64,000 nucleotides of DNA from Sequoia sempervirens (lineage: Eukaryota; Streptophyta; Pinopsida; Cupressales; Cupressaceae): NCBI GenBank assembly GCA_007258455.2, contig VDFB02270651.1, positions 695,934,197 through 695,998,196 of the forward strand. The letters run 5' to 3'. Positions 22,630 to 32,729 of the stretch are shown here, in pieces. The position numbers and the translations under genes were made by a program. A model generated the notes under the pieces. It searched no databases, was not told the DNA's origin, and was given only the letters and a program-made list of their open reading frames with translations. Position 1 is the stretch's first letter; every line of letters starts with the position of its first letter.

Positions 22630-23115
22630 ATTTTATTTCTATGAAAATTTATTAGATGGGGTTTTAAAAACAGCGTATTTTAACATTATTTATTTAACAC
22701 GTCATTTTTATAAAAATGTATGTTATATTTTTCTATTTCCATGAAAATTCATTAGGTGGGGACATTAAAAAATCATTAGATGAAGTCAACATTCTATTTC
22801 TATGAAAATTTATTAGATGTGAAGTTAAAAATATGCATTCCAACTACATTTATTTTACACCTCATCTTTATGAAAAATCGTGTACTTTCTATTTCCATGA
22901 AAATTCATTAGATGGAGACCTTAAAAAAGGCGCATTGCAATGACATTCATTTTACAGCTCATCTTTATGAAAAATATACTTTATGCTTTCTATTTCCATT
23001 AAAAATCATTAGGTAGATGTACTAAAAAAGCATTCCAATTAAATTCATTTTACACCTCATCTTTATCAAAGATATATTTTGTACATAAAAAATCATTAGA
23101 TGGGGACTTAAAATT
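22630..23115. repeat. Degenerate minisatellite upstream of the AP2/ERF gene
   Basis: Six diverged units share the core CTATTTCCATGAAAATTCAT followed by TAGATGGGG. They start near 22634, 22729, 22793, 22888, 22998 and 23083, so spacing is uneven at about 65-110 bp. Several units also share TTTTACACCTCATCTTTATG. There is no coding potential. Confidence 0.75.
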
Positions 23116-24359
23116 GATTAGAATTGTTGTAACTTCCAATAATCAAGTGAAAGAAATAGACAAAGAACAACCAAATTAGACCATGAGATCAAATGTTCCC
23201 TATCATTTTTTCTTTTATTTCTACTAAAGCACATTTTGAATTATAAGCATATCAAAATTCAACATTTATCCTTTAGTTAAAACCTTTATGAAACTTACAT
23301 CTCTTCTTTAGCATCACAATAAGATCAAATTTTATGGAGATGTTGCTCATTCTATTTGAAGAGAAAATGTTAAGCTCCATACTAAATGTACCATTTAACA
23401 TATTTTAAATATATTATTTTATGATTAAAATGACTGTTCTTTATTAGACTTATAATTTATTATGACTTAATATTAGTAGTGTTTAATTATTATATGGAAG
23501 GTTGAGTCTCATACACATCATGTAACATCTACTACTTATTAACATGCCTAGTCAGTTGATTAGTGTCTCATCACTAGTATTATCATGTCTACCCATGTTA
23601 CCATCTTTTAATGCTTTCAAATATAAAAAGATAATTGGAGGAAACCACATTGTGAGGTCTACATTCATCCTTCACCATTTGTTGAGGTCTACATGCATCA
23701 TTTGACAACTATTGCTGAGGTTTGCACTCACTTTTTTAGCATCATTATTAAGTTCAGTATGTGATGCATAGATGGTGCTTCTCAAATATTATTTATAGGT
23801 GTGCGTTTAATGATCTTCAAAATTTAAAAATAAAGCTAAGGAAATAATCTTTGATTCTGGTATTAAGCTTAAAAAACTATTAATTATCATGTTATTTTAT
23901 TGTTAGGGCTTAATTCTCTTGATTCATTTCCTATATTTAGAAGAAAACACATTGTGAGTTCCACATTTTTCCTTTACCATCTAATGGGGTGTGTATTTGT
24001 TATTTGATTTTTATTGTTGAGATCATTATATGATGCATAGGTAATGTTGGTCATAAACTATTTAAATTTGTAGGTTTAGTGAGATTATAAATAAGAGAAA
24101 TAAAACCAAGGTTTTAATATTTTAGTTTAATGAGCTTTAAAAAACATTGTTGAGATCAATATATGGTAGAGGTAGGGTTGAATTTTTTAATCTAACATAC
24201 CATCATGTAAAATACAATTATATCTAAAATGAATTTTGTGTATGCTTTCTGCATGCCATCAATTGATTTCCACTAACACTTATAACAAATGACATTGCTT
24301 GCTAATGTAAAGGAGTTGTTTTATCTAGGATTTCCATCTAAAAATTTTAGGCAAGGATG
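23116..24359. other. AT-rich intergenic DNA
   Basis: No gene or element boundary was found. The phrase CACATTGTGAGGTCTACATTC and relatives (23646, 23949) and 'tgttgagatc'-type phrases recur loosely, suggesting an old repeat. No terminal repeats were identified. Confidence 0.4.
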
Positions 24360-24364
24360 ATTTG

Positions 24365-24751
24365 TGTTAGAATTGGCTATGGCTGCTAAGATCTATGGAC
24401 CAAATGGAAAGCACAAAAAGAGAGAAAATATGACAAGAATAGACTGTATTCAATGTCATTGATATGATATTCTGATTATTTACAAATGAGAGATATCCCT
24501 TGGTTATATAGCCAAGGTGAGATGCAAGATGTCATAGGATTATGATAAGTGTCTTAATCATATGACATGTGACAACTAATCACACTTACCTAGGTTCACA
24601 TGTAGTAGTTGTCAAAGGATAAGATAACAACAAATGACAACTAACATATTCTAGAAAGATTCCTTCTTATGACCTAAGTAAACTTAACTAAGATGTAAAT
24701 AAGTCCCCTAGTAATGAACTGACTAGGTACAAGACTTTATTTACACCAACA
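24365..24751 (-). repeat. 3' LTR of the copia-type element
   Basis: It matches 28667-29052 with about ten differences over 387 bp. It contains TTCTAGAAAGATTCC (24649-24663), which fits heat-shock-element spacing, and a dyad CCTTGG...CCAAGG enclosing TATATA (24498-24517). Confidence 0.95.
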
Positions 24752-24903
24752 CCCCCCCTTAAGTGCAACTTAGGGAGTAGCGAATTATTATGCAAATGAC
24801 ACAAAGATGCAAAGATGGGTCCCAACTACTAGGCCATGTTAGGTACCCACATACAAATAATGCAATCAATGCAATCTCTCACAAGCGAGGAAAGGGAGAA
24901 AAC

Positions 24904-25776
24904 CTAATGGGAAAAACTCCCCCTCAAAAGAGAGGTGAAATACAAAAGAGAAATTCTCTCAATGAAGAATGAGAAGGTAAAAACCCCATGTGAGGAAAAA
25001 GACCCCCCATAAGAGAGAAGTAGAAGAGAGACAAGGTAGCCCCCCCTCAATGTTGAGTCTCCTGCAATGATGGTAGAAGCTCGACATTGAATGCTGAAGA
25101 TGATCCAATCTCGCCGAACAACGTTCCTCCCCTTAGGAAGAAACAAAACCAAGGATGTATGCAGGATATCAAGATGATGGATGATCGATGATGGTGTCTC
25201 TGAAGCATGCTCAAGTGTCTCCATGTCGATGCAGAAAACAGACACACTCCAATCAAGCGTTCTAGGCCACATTGCTGAAGAGGAAAACCCAACATCTAGT
25301 AGAGATTGATGTAGAACATAATCCAAAGACAAAGATATCCCCTCTGAAGAAAAAGAAGCCTCCTCCAAATGCTGTCCAAAAGAATCCACACTCACGCCAA
25401 ACTGTGAAGAATGATCATGTAGAGAATGAACATGAGGGTCAAGGTGTTCCCTCACAACAACTGAAGAAGATGCATCTTCATCAAAGAGAAGATGAATGCT
25501 ATCAAGAGTGTCCTCCAAATCAGCAAGATGTGACTCCACAAACAAGTCTAAAATACCTGTTAGGAAGTCATCGAAAGTAGTCATATCTGGAAGACTATGC
25601 ATGTCCTGTTGCACTGAATCACTAGGAGTCAAAATTCTTGAATCACAAGTAGCATCAAGTGCAACAGTAGGTGGAGGAGATGAAATGCAAGGCTCAAGTA
25701 CTAGATCTGATGTGAGTATGCCCAAGTTCAAAAAGCCAAATGTCCCCTCTGAATCATAGTTGTGATCAACAGTCAA
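24904..25776 (-). CDS. 290-codon frame of unknown function in the copia-type element
   Basis: This continues the gag-protease frame after the second TAG; the open part begins just upstream, with ASDDDNVPL. It is acidic and Ser-rich at first (repeated Asp, Ser, Leu and His), then more hydrophobic, ending in a region rich in Leu, Ser and Phe close to the left LTR. No integrase, reverse transcriptase or RNase H motif is present. It replaces the pol region of an autonomous element. It could be a captured host fragment, degenerate spacer that is open by chance, or an element-specific protein. Length and register with gag argue mildly against chance. Confidence 0.45.
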   Translation of the reverse strand: MTVDHNYDSEGTFGFLNLGILTSDLVLEPCISSPPPTVALDATCDSRILTPSDSVQQDMHSLPDMTTFDDFLTGILDLFVESHLADLEDTLDSIHLLFDEDASSSVVVREHLDPHVHSLHDHSSQFGVSVDSFGQHLEEASFSSEGISLSLDYVLHQSLLDVGFSSSAMWPRTLDWSVSVFCIDMETLEHASETPSSIIHHLDILHTSLVLFLPKGRNVVRRDWIIFSIQCRASTIIAGDSTLRGGYLVSLLLLSYGGSFSSHGVFTFSFFIERISLLYFTSLLRGSFSH

Positions 25777-25803
25777 AGGAACATTGTCATCATCAGAAGC
25801 AAA

Positions 25804-26229
25804 CTATGCAAAGGAATACAACCGAGATGAATGATCAACCACCCCAGTAGCAATGATATCTCTAGTCTCTAAGTCTTGAATGATGACAGCATCAGGATTG
25901 AACTCCACAGTTCTCCCATCTCCACCATGTGTAATTTGATATATGGAAAGTAGATTGTTCGTCAAATGAGGAACACACAAGACATCCTGAAAAGTGTTCT
26001 CCCCAATGCTAATAGATCCTTTCCCTATCACACTCATGTATGTATTATTTCCCATCAAGATACGAGACATCGAACAAGGCTGAAATGAAGAGAAGATAGT
26101 TTGTGAAGATGCCATATGATGAGATGCTCCTGAATCTAGAAGCCATCTTCCTAATCCTGGACTTGAATGAGCACAAAGAGCTTGTCCTTTATATCCTGAT
26201 ATATATGTTTGACCTTTGTCCTTTTTAGA
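25804..26229 (-). pseudogene. Copia protease-like region in frame after gag
   Basis: Beyond the gag TAG the same frame stays open. It encodes WLLDSGASHHM (active-site DSGA, 26114-26146), then GKGSISIGENTFQDVLCVPH and LTNNLLSIYQITHG, the standard copia protease and downstream segment. It ends in a second TAG at 25804-25806 within the SRLYSFA block. It could be expressed by read-through or be a decayed piece. The 3' two-thirds of a normal copia polyprotein is missing. Confidence 0.8.
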
Positions 26230-27204
26230 CTATTTTGAAGTAGAAGGAGAAGAAGATTCAGACATTCTAGAAGGCAAATCAATGTGATTATTTTTGAGAA
26301 GATTCTTCAACTCATCAATATCCTTCTTATAACAATAGTGTTCTTCATGTCCATCCTTCTTGCAATATGCACAAAAAGGCCTCTCCTTCTTAGATGATTT
26401 CTCTTTTGAAGATGAATCTTTATGTTCTTCTGTGGAATTTGATGTGGATTGTGTGTTCTTCTTAGGCTTGTTCTTTGTCTTTTCTTTGCCACTTGAAGAC
26501 TTCTCATCCTTTGCAACCAAGGCATGTGATTTTGAAGACTTCAAAGTACCCATTTGAATAAGCTTATCTTGCTCCCTAGTGAGTTGCATAGCAAAATCTT
26601 CAAAGGAAGGCATCTTAAACTCACTCCCAAAGGCATTCTTTGTAGCATAGAAAGTAGACACAAACACTGAATATTCAGGTCCTAGCTTTGAAAGAACACT
26701 TAAGATCAATTGTGTATCTGATTTCTCAATTTTACAATTCTTCAATTGTGTTCTTAGTGACTTGAATTTGGTGATGAAGTCTTGTATGTTGTCAAAATTA
26801 CATGGATTGAGACTGATTAATTCATTCTCCAACAAATGTCCTTGAATTTCATCTGTTTTCCCAAACAATTCTGACAATGTAGTCCACATAGCCATAGGTG
26901 TATCCAACTGCTCAATGTGAAACAACAACTCAGGAGAGACATACAAGCACAAATAGCCAATGGCTTCTTCACAACTATTCAACCACTTATTCTTTTTAAC
27001 TTCATCATTTTGTGGTTCACCATCAAGCCCATGAACTATCCTATACAATCTTTTTACACTTAACAATTTGTTCATTTTAGATTTCCATTTAGGATAGTTG
27101 TAAGGTGTTAGAAGTGGAATTGTAGATGGCTCCTTGATGAAACAAGAACACAAATCAAGAGGACTGGAACCACAACCACAAGAAGAATCCCCCCCAAAAT
27201 TCAT
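26230..27204 (-). CDS. Copia-type gag protein
   Basis: An intact 324-codon frame. Residues 27-200 match the copia gag (UBN2/retrotran_gag) pattern: IPLLTPYNYPKWKSKMNKLL, then AIGYLCLYVSPELLFHIEQL, AMWTTLSELF and LSVLSKLGPEYSVFVSTF. A Lys/Ser-rich linker follows, then a zinc knuckle of the C-x2-C-x4-H-x4-C type (CAYCKKDGHEEHYC) near residues 278-291, which would bind the element's RNA. Gag would form the virus-like particle. The frame ends in TAG at 26230 and continues in register into the protease-like region. Start codon chosen as the first ATG of the frame. Confidence 0.88.
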   Translation of the reverse strand: MNFGGDSSCGCGSSPLDLCSCFIKEPSTIPLLTPYNYPKWKSKMNKLLSVKRLYRIVHGLDGEPQNDEVKKNKWLNSCEEAIGYLCLYVSPELLFHIEQLDTPMAMWTTLSELFGKTDEIQGHLLENELISLNPCNFDNIQDFITKFKSLRTQLKNCKIEKSDTQLILSVLSKLGPEYSVFVSTFYATKNAFGSEFKMPSFEDFAMQLTREQDKLIQMGTLKSSKSHALVAKDEKSSSGKEKTKNKPKKNTQSTSNSTEEHKDSSSKEKSSKKERPFCAYCKKDGHEEHYCYKKDIDELKNLLKNNHIDLPSRMSESSSPSTSK

Positions 27205-27775
27205 TCAATCAAAGAACCCCCCTAGCAATATGTGATTTGGCACTTTATTTTTAGTGCGTTTACATTCTCCACTTGCCAAAAACAGTGAAGTGGTCTTGAT
27301 CTTGGTACATGCAAATGCCAAAATAGGCCACAAAATCAAGTATAATTTTTGGTACAAAATGAGATCAATCTGATCCTGCCACTGAGAAGTACACGAAAAA
27401 TCATGCACTTTCAAAAAAAACTTCACTAAAAAGTGTTACTGTAGGAGCAAGATATGAGCTCCCGAAGTTCCCAAAATGAGGATGAAGCAGCAACCCCTAT
27501 GAGAATCTGCAATTTATGGAAACACCAGGCACCAAAACTCCACACTGATTGTACCAGTACATAGAGCACGGAATTCTAGCCTAAATTAAAAAAAATTACT
27601 CAAAAAAAGGAGTCAAAATGAGCAAGATATTAAGCTTTAAAGTTAGACTGCAAAAACTAAAAGTTCATCCGTGAGGGGTAGAAAATTTCAAAGCTGTGCT
27701 GACGTCAGCGATGACCTGCTGCTGACATATGTAATTCATGGGCTTAAATTTGATAGTTTCTCCAACTGTAAAAAA

Positions 27776-27888
27776 GAATATTCTCCTATTGACGGAATAT
27801 TCTTCGTGGCCGGAATATGCTCATAGCCTCTCGGAATATTCTTTGCCTTGCTGGAAAATGCCTAATGGAATATTCCTAAAGAATATTC
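27776..27888. promoter_or_regulatory. Cluster of GAATATTC (heat-shock-element-like) motifs
   Basis: GAATATTC occurs exactly at 27776, 27795, 27834, 27868 and 27881, with a one-base variant at 27813. Each fits nGAAnnTTCn, the heat-shock factor unit. Function is inferred. Confidence 0.5.
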
Positions 27889-28266
27889 TTCCATAGAGTT
27901 GAGCTTACCGGATTTGTAATTCAAAAGGCCGCCAGAATTTGAATTGAAAGCCTGCTGGTTATTTGATGTTGTCGGCGATGATGACAGCAACTGCCGGTAG
28001 GAGGAGATAGGGTCGCGGATGGGGCCACCGCGTCGATGGCCACGCCTCAAGGCTTATAGGTACTTGTGTACCTAACTTAAATCCGCAAAGAACTTACCGC
28101 TTTAAATTTTGATTTTTTTTTAACAACGATTTTTCAATATGATTTTTCAAAACAAACTTTTACAAATAAAATTTGCAATATGCCTGAATTAAATTTTCAA
28201 AAAAAATTTGACGGATTTTAAAATATATTCTCTGAAAAATCGTACCATGCGTCATAATGACGATTT

Positions 28267-28282
28267 GGAGTCGTACGACTCC
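28267..28282. repeat. Perfect 16 bp palindrome GGAGTCGTACGACTCC
   Basis: Fully self-complementary, located about 370-385 bp downstream of the primer-binding site in the element's leader. It could act as an RNA kissing or dimerisation site, or be chance. Confidence 0.6.
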
Positions 28283-28650
28283 TTGAATTTTTTTTTTTTG
28301 CCTCACCGAATGATTTTCTCCAAAATGGACAAATTGACAGTCGATCTTAGGGTTTTTGGCCCTTCTGGATGCGATGGTAGGGTCAGATTTGACCCAAAAT
28401 GCTCCAAAATTGTAGCTACCTTTTGGATTTGGCAACCACTCTTCAGCTTCAAACCCTCATAGATTTGGCCTCATATCTCCGATTTGAATGAAACAAAAGG
28501 AAAAATCAACTATCTCGAACCTTTCGGACACAATGATGAGCTCAAATTTGCACCAACAAGCTTGGATATGAACCTGCAACAAAGAGCCATGAATGGAACC
28601 TCCTCAGATCTAGGATCTCGCTTCAGAAAAAGACTCTCCAATGACACCCA

Positions 28651-28665
28651 ACCCGCTCTGATACC
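28651..28665 (-). promoter_or_regulatory. Primer-binding site (initiator tRNA-Met) of the copia-type element
   Basis: The minus strand reads TGGTATCAGAGCGGG one base after the LTR end, the classic primer site complementary to the 3' end of plant initiator tRNA-Met. It fixes the element's orientation. Confidence 0.9.
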
Positions 28666-28666
28666 A

Positions 28667-29052
28667 TGTTAGAATTGGCTATGGCTGCCAAGATCTATGG
28701 ACCAAATGGAGAGCACAAAAAGAGAGAAAATATGACAAGAATAGACTTTATTCAATGTCATTGATATGATATTCTAATTATTTACAAATGAGAGATATCC
28801 CTTGGTATATAGCCAAGGTGAGATGCAAGATGTCATAGGATTATGACAAGTGTCTTAATCATATGACATGTGACAACTAATCACACTTACCTAGGTTCAC
28901 ATGTAGTAGTTGTCAAAGGATAAGATAACAACTAATGACAACTAACATCTTCTAGAAAAATTCCTTCCTATGACCTAAGTAAACTTAACTAAGATGTAAA
29001 TAAGTCCCCTAGTAATGAACTGACTAGGTACAAGACTTTATTTACACCAACA
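28667..29052 (-). repeat. 5' LTR and promoter of the copia-type element
   Basis: On the minus strand the LTR carries TTCTAGAA (28950-28957), an inverted GAA/TTC pair like a heat-shock element, about 130-150 bp upstream of a TATATA box that lies inside the CCTTGG...CCAAGG dyad at 28800-28818. The primer-binding site follows directly at about 28651-28665. The promoter assignment is inferred from order and motifs. Confidence 0.8.
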
Positions 29053-29057
29053 ATTTG

Positions 29058-30610
29058 GAAGGAGGATTTAGAAGATTTTGACCAAATATATGTAACTATG
29101 ATTCCCTTAATTACAAGTGAGCTGGAAAAAATGAAGCATTAATTTCCAATGCATGTTTAAGCTAACCAGCGTTGAAACTAGGTTTACAAACTTGCCACTA
29201 ATCTGGAAATCAGATTGCAAACTTGCAAACTAACAATAAATCATAGTTTGTTATTAAGTTTTGAAGTTGGTTTTGGAGGAATGGGCCACCCTTGGGTGAT
29301 TGGGTCCTATTATGGCTTTTTCAAAAGTGTTAGTTTTAGAGGCTTGGTTAATAGTGTTGTTCTAGAATTTCAAAAGTGTTGTTTTACAATTTCAAAATAG
29401 ATATTTACCAATAGAAAAAAAAAATGAAAATGCAAACAAAAAAATGTGTGAAAAATCTTGTTTAAACACTTGTACAAGGGTTGGGTCAACCCTAGGTGAT
29501 CGAGTCTTTGAGAAAGGTTCTGAAAACTACAAAATTGAATGTTTAAATTATTGTTCCTAACTACAAATAGGTTTGATAGTGACCGTTTTTCCATAATTTT
29601 TCAATGCAAAGGAAATGAAAAATGTATGAAAATTTTGGAACAAAATGACAGGTTTTGAATGCAATTTTAAGATGGAAATCTAATAAAATAATTGAAACAC
29701 ATTATAATGCAACCTATGATGCACTATGAATGCAATATTTTTGGATTTTTATAATTTCTATGATGTAATATATGCAACCCTAAATGTGAAACACAATGAA
29801 ACAAAACCTAGATGAGAAATGCAAAACACAATGATGCAAAAACTAGATATAGGGTTTGAAAGACTATTGAATCAGAAAATTATGATGTAAGAATGTTAGG
29901 TTCACCAAAATGAAACATTAAAATGTGGTACACCCTAATTTTAATACTCATGACCTAGGGTGTATTCCATCTTTTATATGATTTCATTAAGAGGAAAATC
30001 AACAAGGTGCAAAGATTGGCTTTCAACCTTAAAGGTGATTCAATAAGGCCTAGATCTGTATCTTTTTGAGTCTTAGGAATGATCTAGAAATGATTTGAAA
30101 TGATCAACCTAATTAAACTAAATGACATAAGATGATAAATGCAATTTCCTAAAGATAAATAGATGAAAAAAAATTCTACAAGTGGATCTGGAAAGTGCAA
30201 ACTGATGTGTACTTGTCACAAAAAGTTGGATTTGAGTGTTGTAGTAGGACTAGGTCACCCCTAGGTGATTTGGTCTTTGTAGTCCTTTCCAAAACTTCAA
30301 AGTTTGATTTTGAAACCCTCCATCTTCTCTCTGTTCTTGTGCCCATAAATCTTCATCTTCAGATTCAGACCTATAATAAATCTGCAAAAGAAATTGTTTG
30401 GGTGGCTATATGGGGGTTTTCCTTAGTCAAACCCCTATTTTTGTAATTAAACCTCAACAAGTAGCCAAATATATGCTAAAATATAGTGTGTGTGAGCCTT
30501 AACCTTATTTGCATATAAGGTTATTATGTCAAGCTAAATGCAAAGGAACCCTAATCAAGTGCATTAGAGTGTGATTCCAATATGACAATGATAAGATTCT
30601 ATAACAGAGG
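29058..30610 (-). mobile_element. Family P fragment, minus orientation (leader and LTR end)
   Basis: GGTTCACCA at 29899-29907 is the reverse complement of the family P primer-binding motif, three bases from an LTR edge at 29911 (minus strand ...TTCA, then TTT, then TGGTGAACC). The LTR side shows the rearranged palindrome at 30247 and the GGGG...CCCC dyad at 30412-30435 that matches, in reverse, the dyad at 16451. The leader side carries two further degenerate palindromes (29282, 29478). It is truncated at 30610 by the larger plus-oriented element. Confidence 0.55.
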
Positions 30611-31913
30611 CGCACCATAGAAAAATGGCCACTTGTCATTTTCATGGTCTTTTAGGCCTTTTACCTTGATGTTTGATATATTTTTCTTTGATTCATTGAT
30701 GTAATGTGGCTTGAATATTCACATTAGGCCTTTAAAATTTGAATAATGACGTCTTGTGAAGGCGTTGTAAAGTGTTGTAAAACATTTCTACATTTTTCTA
30801 GACTCTATTCATTACAATTCACCTAAAAATAACATTTTCATCAGTCATCAAGTCTTATTTTGAAGTGTTGTAAAGTCTTGTAACAAGATTTCACACTTTT
30901 CTAGGCATAATTTCACTATTTACACCTTTCTTATGCTTTATTTGACCTCTTTATGCCATTATAAGGCTTAATTAAGTATATTTTTGAATGTAAACCTGAA
31001 AAACAATATTGAATGTGACTTAATTCCCGACACCCACATTCAAGCCCAAGGTGGGACCCATTCACCATGGGTGGCGAATGAGTCCCCCTTGGCTCCAAAT
31101 TCAAAATATTTCAAATTTTCTTTCAGTTTTTTATTCAAAATCACTTGATGTTGGCCTGTGATGAGGTATCAAAGGGTTACTAAGGCACAAGATTATATAA
31201 ATAAGTGCTTTTTACCTCATTTTACATCTTCTACAATCATACATCACATCCATGCAATCTTTTCATTCACTCAAGCATTCAAGCATATTACAACATGAAA
31301 TCAAGAATTAATCAAGCATTCAAAGGTAGAAATATATATATCTTACGACTTTCATCAACAAGGGTTTGGTAAGGTGATAGCATTTGCATGTTATTAGTTT
31401 ATCTTTCTCTTTCATTTCATCATTTTATTAAGGGTTTGAGTACCAAAGTGGGATTTGACCAAGGCAAATCCCTTTTTCCTAACCCTTAACCATTTTTCCC
31501 CTTTGTGCATGTGTTATGTATGTAGATTTATCAAGCATTTAGGTGTTAAAAGGTGGAGAAGAAGTCAACAAATTTTCTCAAGTCAACCACTTCATATTTC
31601 AAGCTTGGAGAAGATATTTTGTCCCTTTCCTGTCGAATTGACTTCAACAACCCGACAAGGAGACATCCCCAGATCTGGTGTTGCAGAGTTGTCTCCTGAT
31701 TTCTCAGAATTTTGGGAGAGCATTGATTTGGCACCAGTGGCGAATGAGTCCCACCTTAAGGCTAGAAATCTAGGTTTTCTCAGATTCTGGATCTCGACAC
31801 TTAGAAATCTGCTCCCAATAGTTTTTACCAGAAGTAGGACTAATTCGCCATCAATGGTGAATGAGTCCCACTGGTGATTTTCTATGATTTCAGAAAACAT
31901 TCAAGACACTCCA
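30611..31913 (+). repeat. Left LTR of the family P element, part 1
   Basis: Co-linear with 43601 onward at roughly 93% by eye. It includes the TATA box TATATAAATAA at 31194-31204, palindromes at 31053, 31719 and 31837, and the GGGATTTG...CAAATCCC dyad at 31450-31472. The first base is C instead of the expected T. Confidence 0.9.
31194..31204 (+). promoter_or_regulatory. TATA box of the family P left LTR
   Basis: TATATAAATAA is conserved in the right LTR (44187-44197) and, as TATAAATA, in the relative at 16058. Cleanly conserved within otherwise diverging DNA. Confidence 0.65.
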
Positions 31914-32722
31914 TGGTGCACCCATGGTAGGAGGTTCCTCAAGGAGAGCAATCTAGACCATGTAGCAAGAGTGACCACACAATAGAAGCATCACAAAATA
32001 TGGAGGAAAATGCAGATTCAAACATTCTTATCATCAAAAATTTTGATTACAATCGGCTGACAACATCTGAGCTTATAGATTCAGCTCATAAGCATGATAC
32101 AACATGCTCAAAATACAATATTCCTATATGCTCCTTAAGACGACAAAAAATATTACACATCAAATCTATATTATTCTACTTAATCAACTTCTTCTCTCCT
32201 AATGATCGTTACAATGCTTTATATCATATCCGCAGATCTAGAATTTTTCATGTCAGCCAAAAATCATTACAATCTCAAATTAAGTAAAATGTAATGCATG
32301 CATGAAATAGGCCAGCTTCAAATTTGAATTTCTCCTCGGTAGGTGTATAGTATGAAGTGTGGACCAGTAATTAAGGTCTGGGACACTCCATGGAACAATT
32401 AAAAACACATCGTGAGGATCTGCAAGTTACGAGAAAGATCCACAAGAGATCAAACTAGCCATTAGGCTTGAAACTTATTCCAGTGTCGGTTCAAGAAACT
32501 TCCACTTAATTTGGGAGCGATAACTTGTTGGAAAAAGAATTCATTGCACTCAAATCTTGGAATAATGAAAATGAACATGTCCACAATGAAAATATGGATC
32601 CGTTGGGTCTGGTGAGGAAATATGATGAATCCACCAACTTGAACTAAACAAGAACATAAACTGGAATGAAAATATTTTTGGTTGATGTAAGATTGACAAG
32701 AACCAAGGATGCTCCTGCATCA
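31914..32722 (-). repeat. 3' LTR of the nested gypsy element
   Basis: It matches 39046-39845 at roughly 88-90% by eye, ending in the shared block GATGCTCCTGCATCA on the plus strand. Confidence 0.9.
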
Positions 32723-32729
32723 GACATTC

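Larger units (their letters stand above)
27205..28650 (-). other. 5' leader of the copia-type element
   Basis: About 1.45 kb lies between the primer-binding site and gag, long for a copia leader. It includes five GAATATTC palindromes within 27776-27888, a perfect 16 bp palindrome at 28267-28282 and a GC-richer patch at 27905-28050. No convincing reading frame is present. Confidence 0.6.
24365..29052 (-). mobile_element. Copia-type LTR retrotransposon, gag-only (non-autonomous)
   Basis: LTRs of 387 and 386 bp (24365-24751 and 28667-29052) differ at about ten positions by eye. They begin TGTTGGTGTAAAT and end CTAACA on the minus strand. The target duplication ATTTG is perfect (24360-24364 and 29053-29057). 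The primer-binding site TGGTATCAGAGCGGG, complementary to initiator tRNA-Met, adjoins the right LTR. A polypurine tract (AAGGGGGGG) adjoins the left one. The inside holds gag, a protease-like region and an unknown frame. Integrase, reverse transcriptase and RNase H were not recognised, so movement would need proteins from another copia element. Confidence 0.92.

Noticed and set aside
25272..25759. Plus-strand frames of 87-102 codons opposite the copia element's unknown frame
   Set aside because: Antisense to the longer frame in register with gag; no domain, Lys/Gln/His-rich composition.
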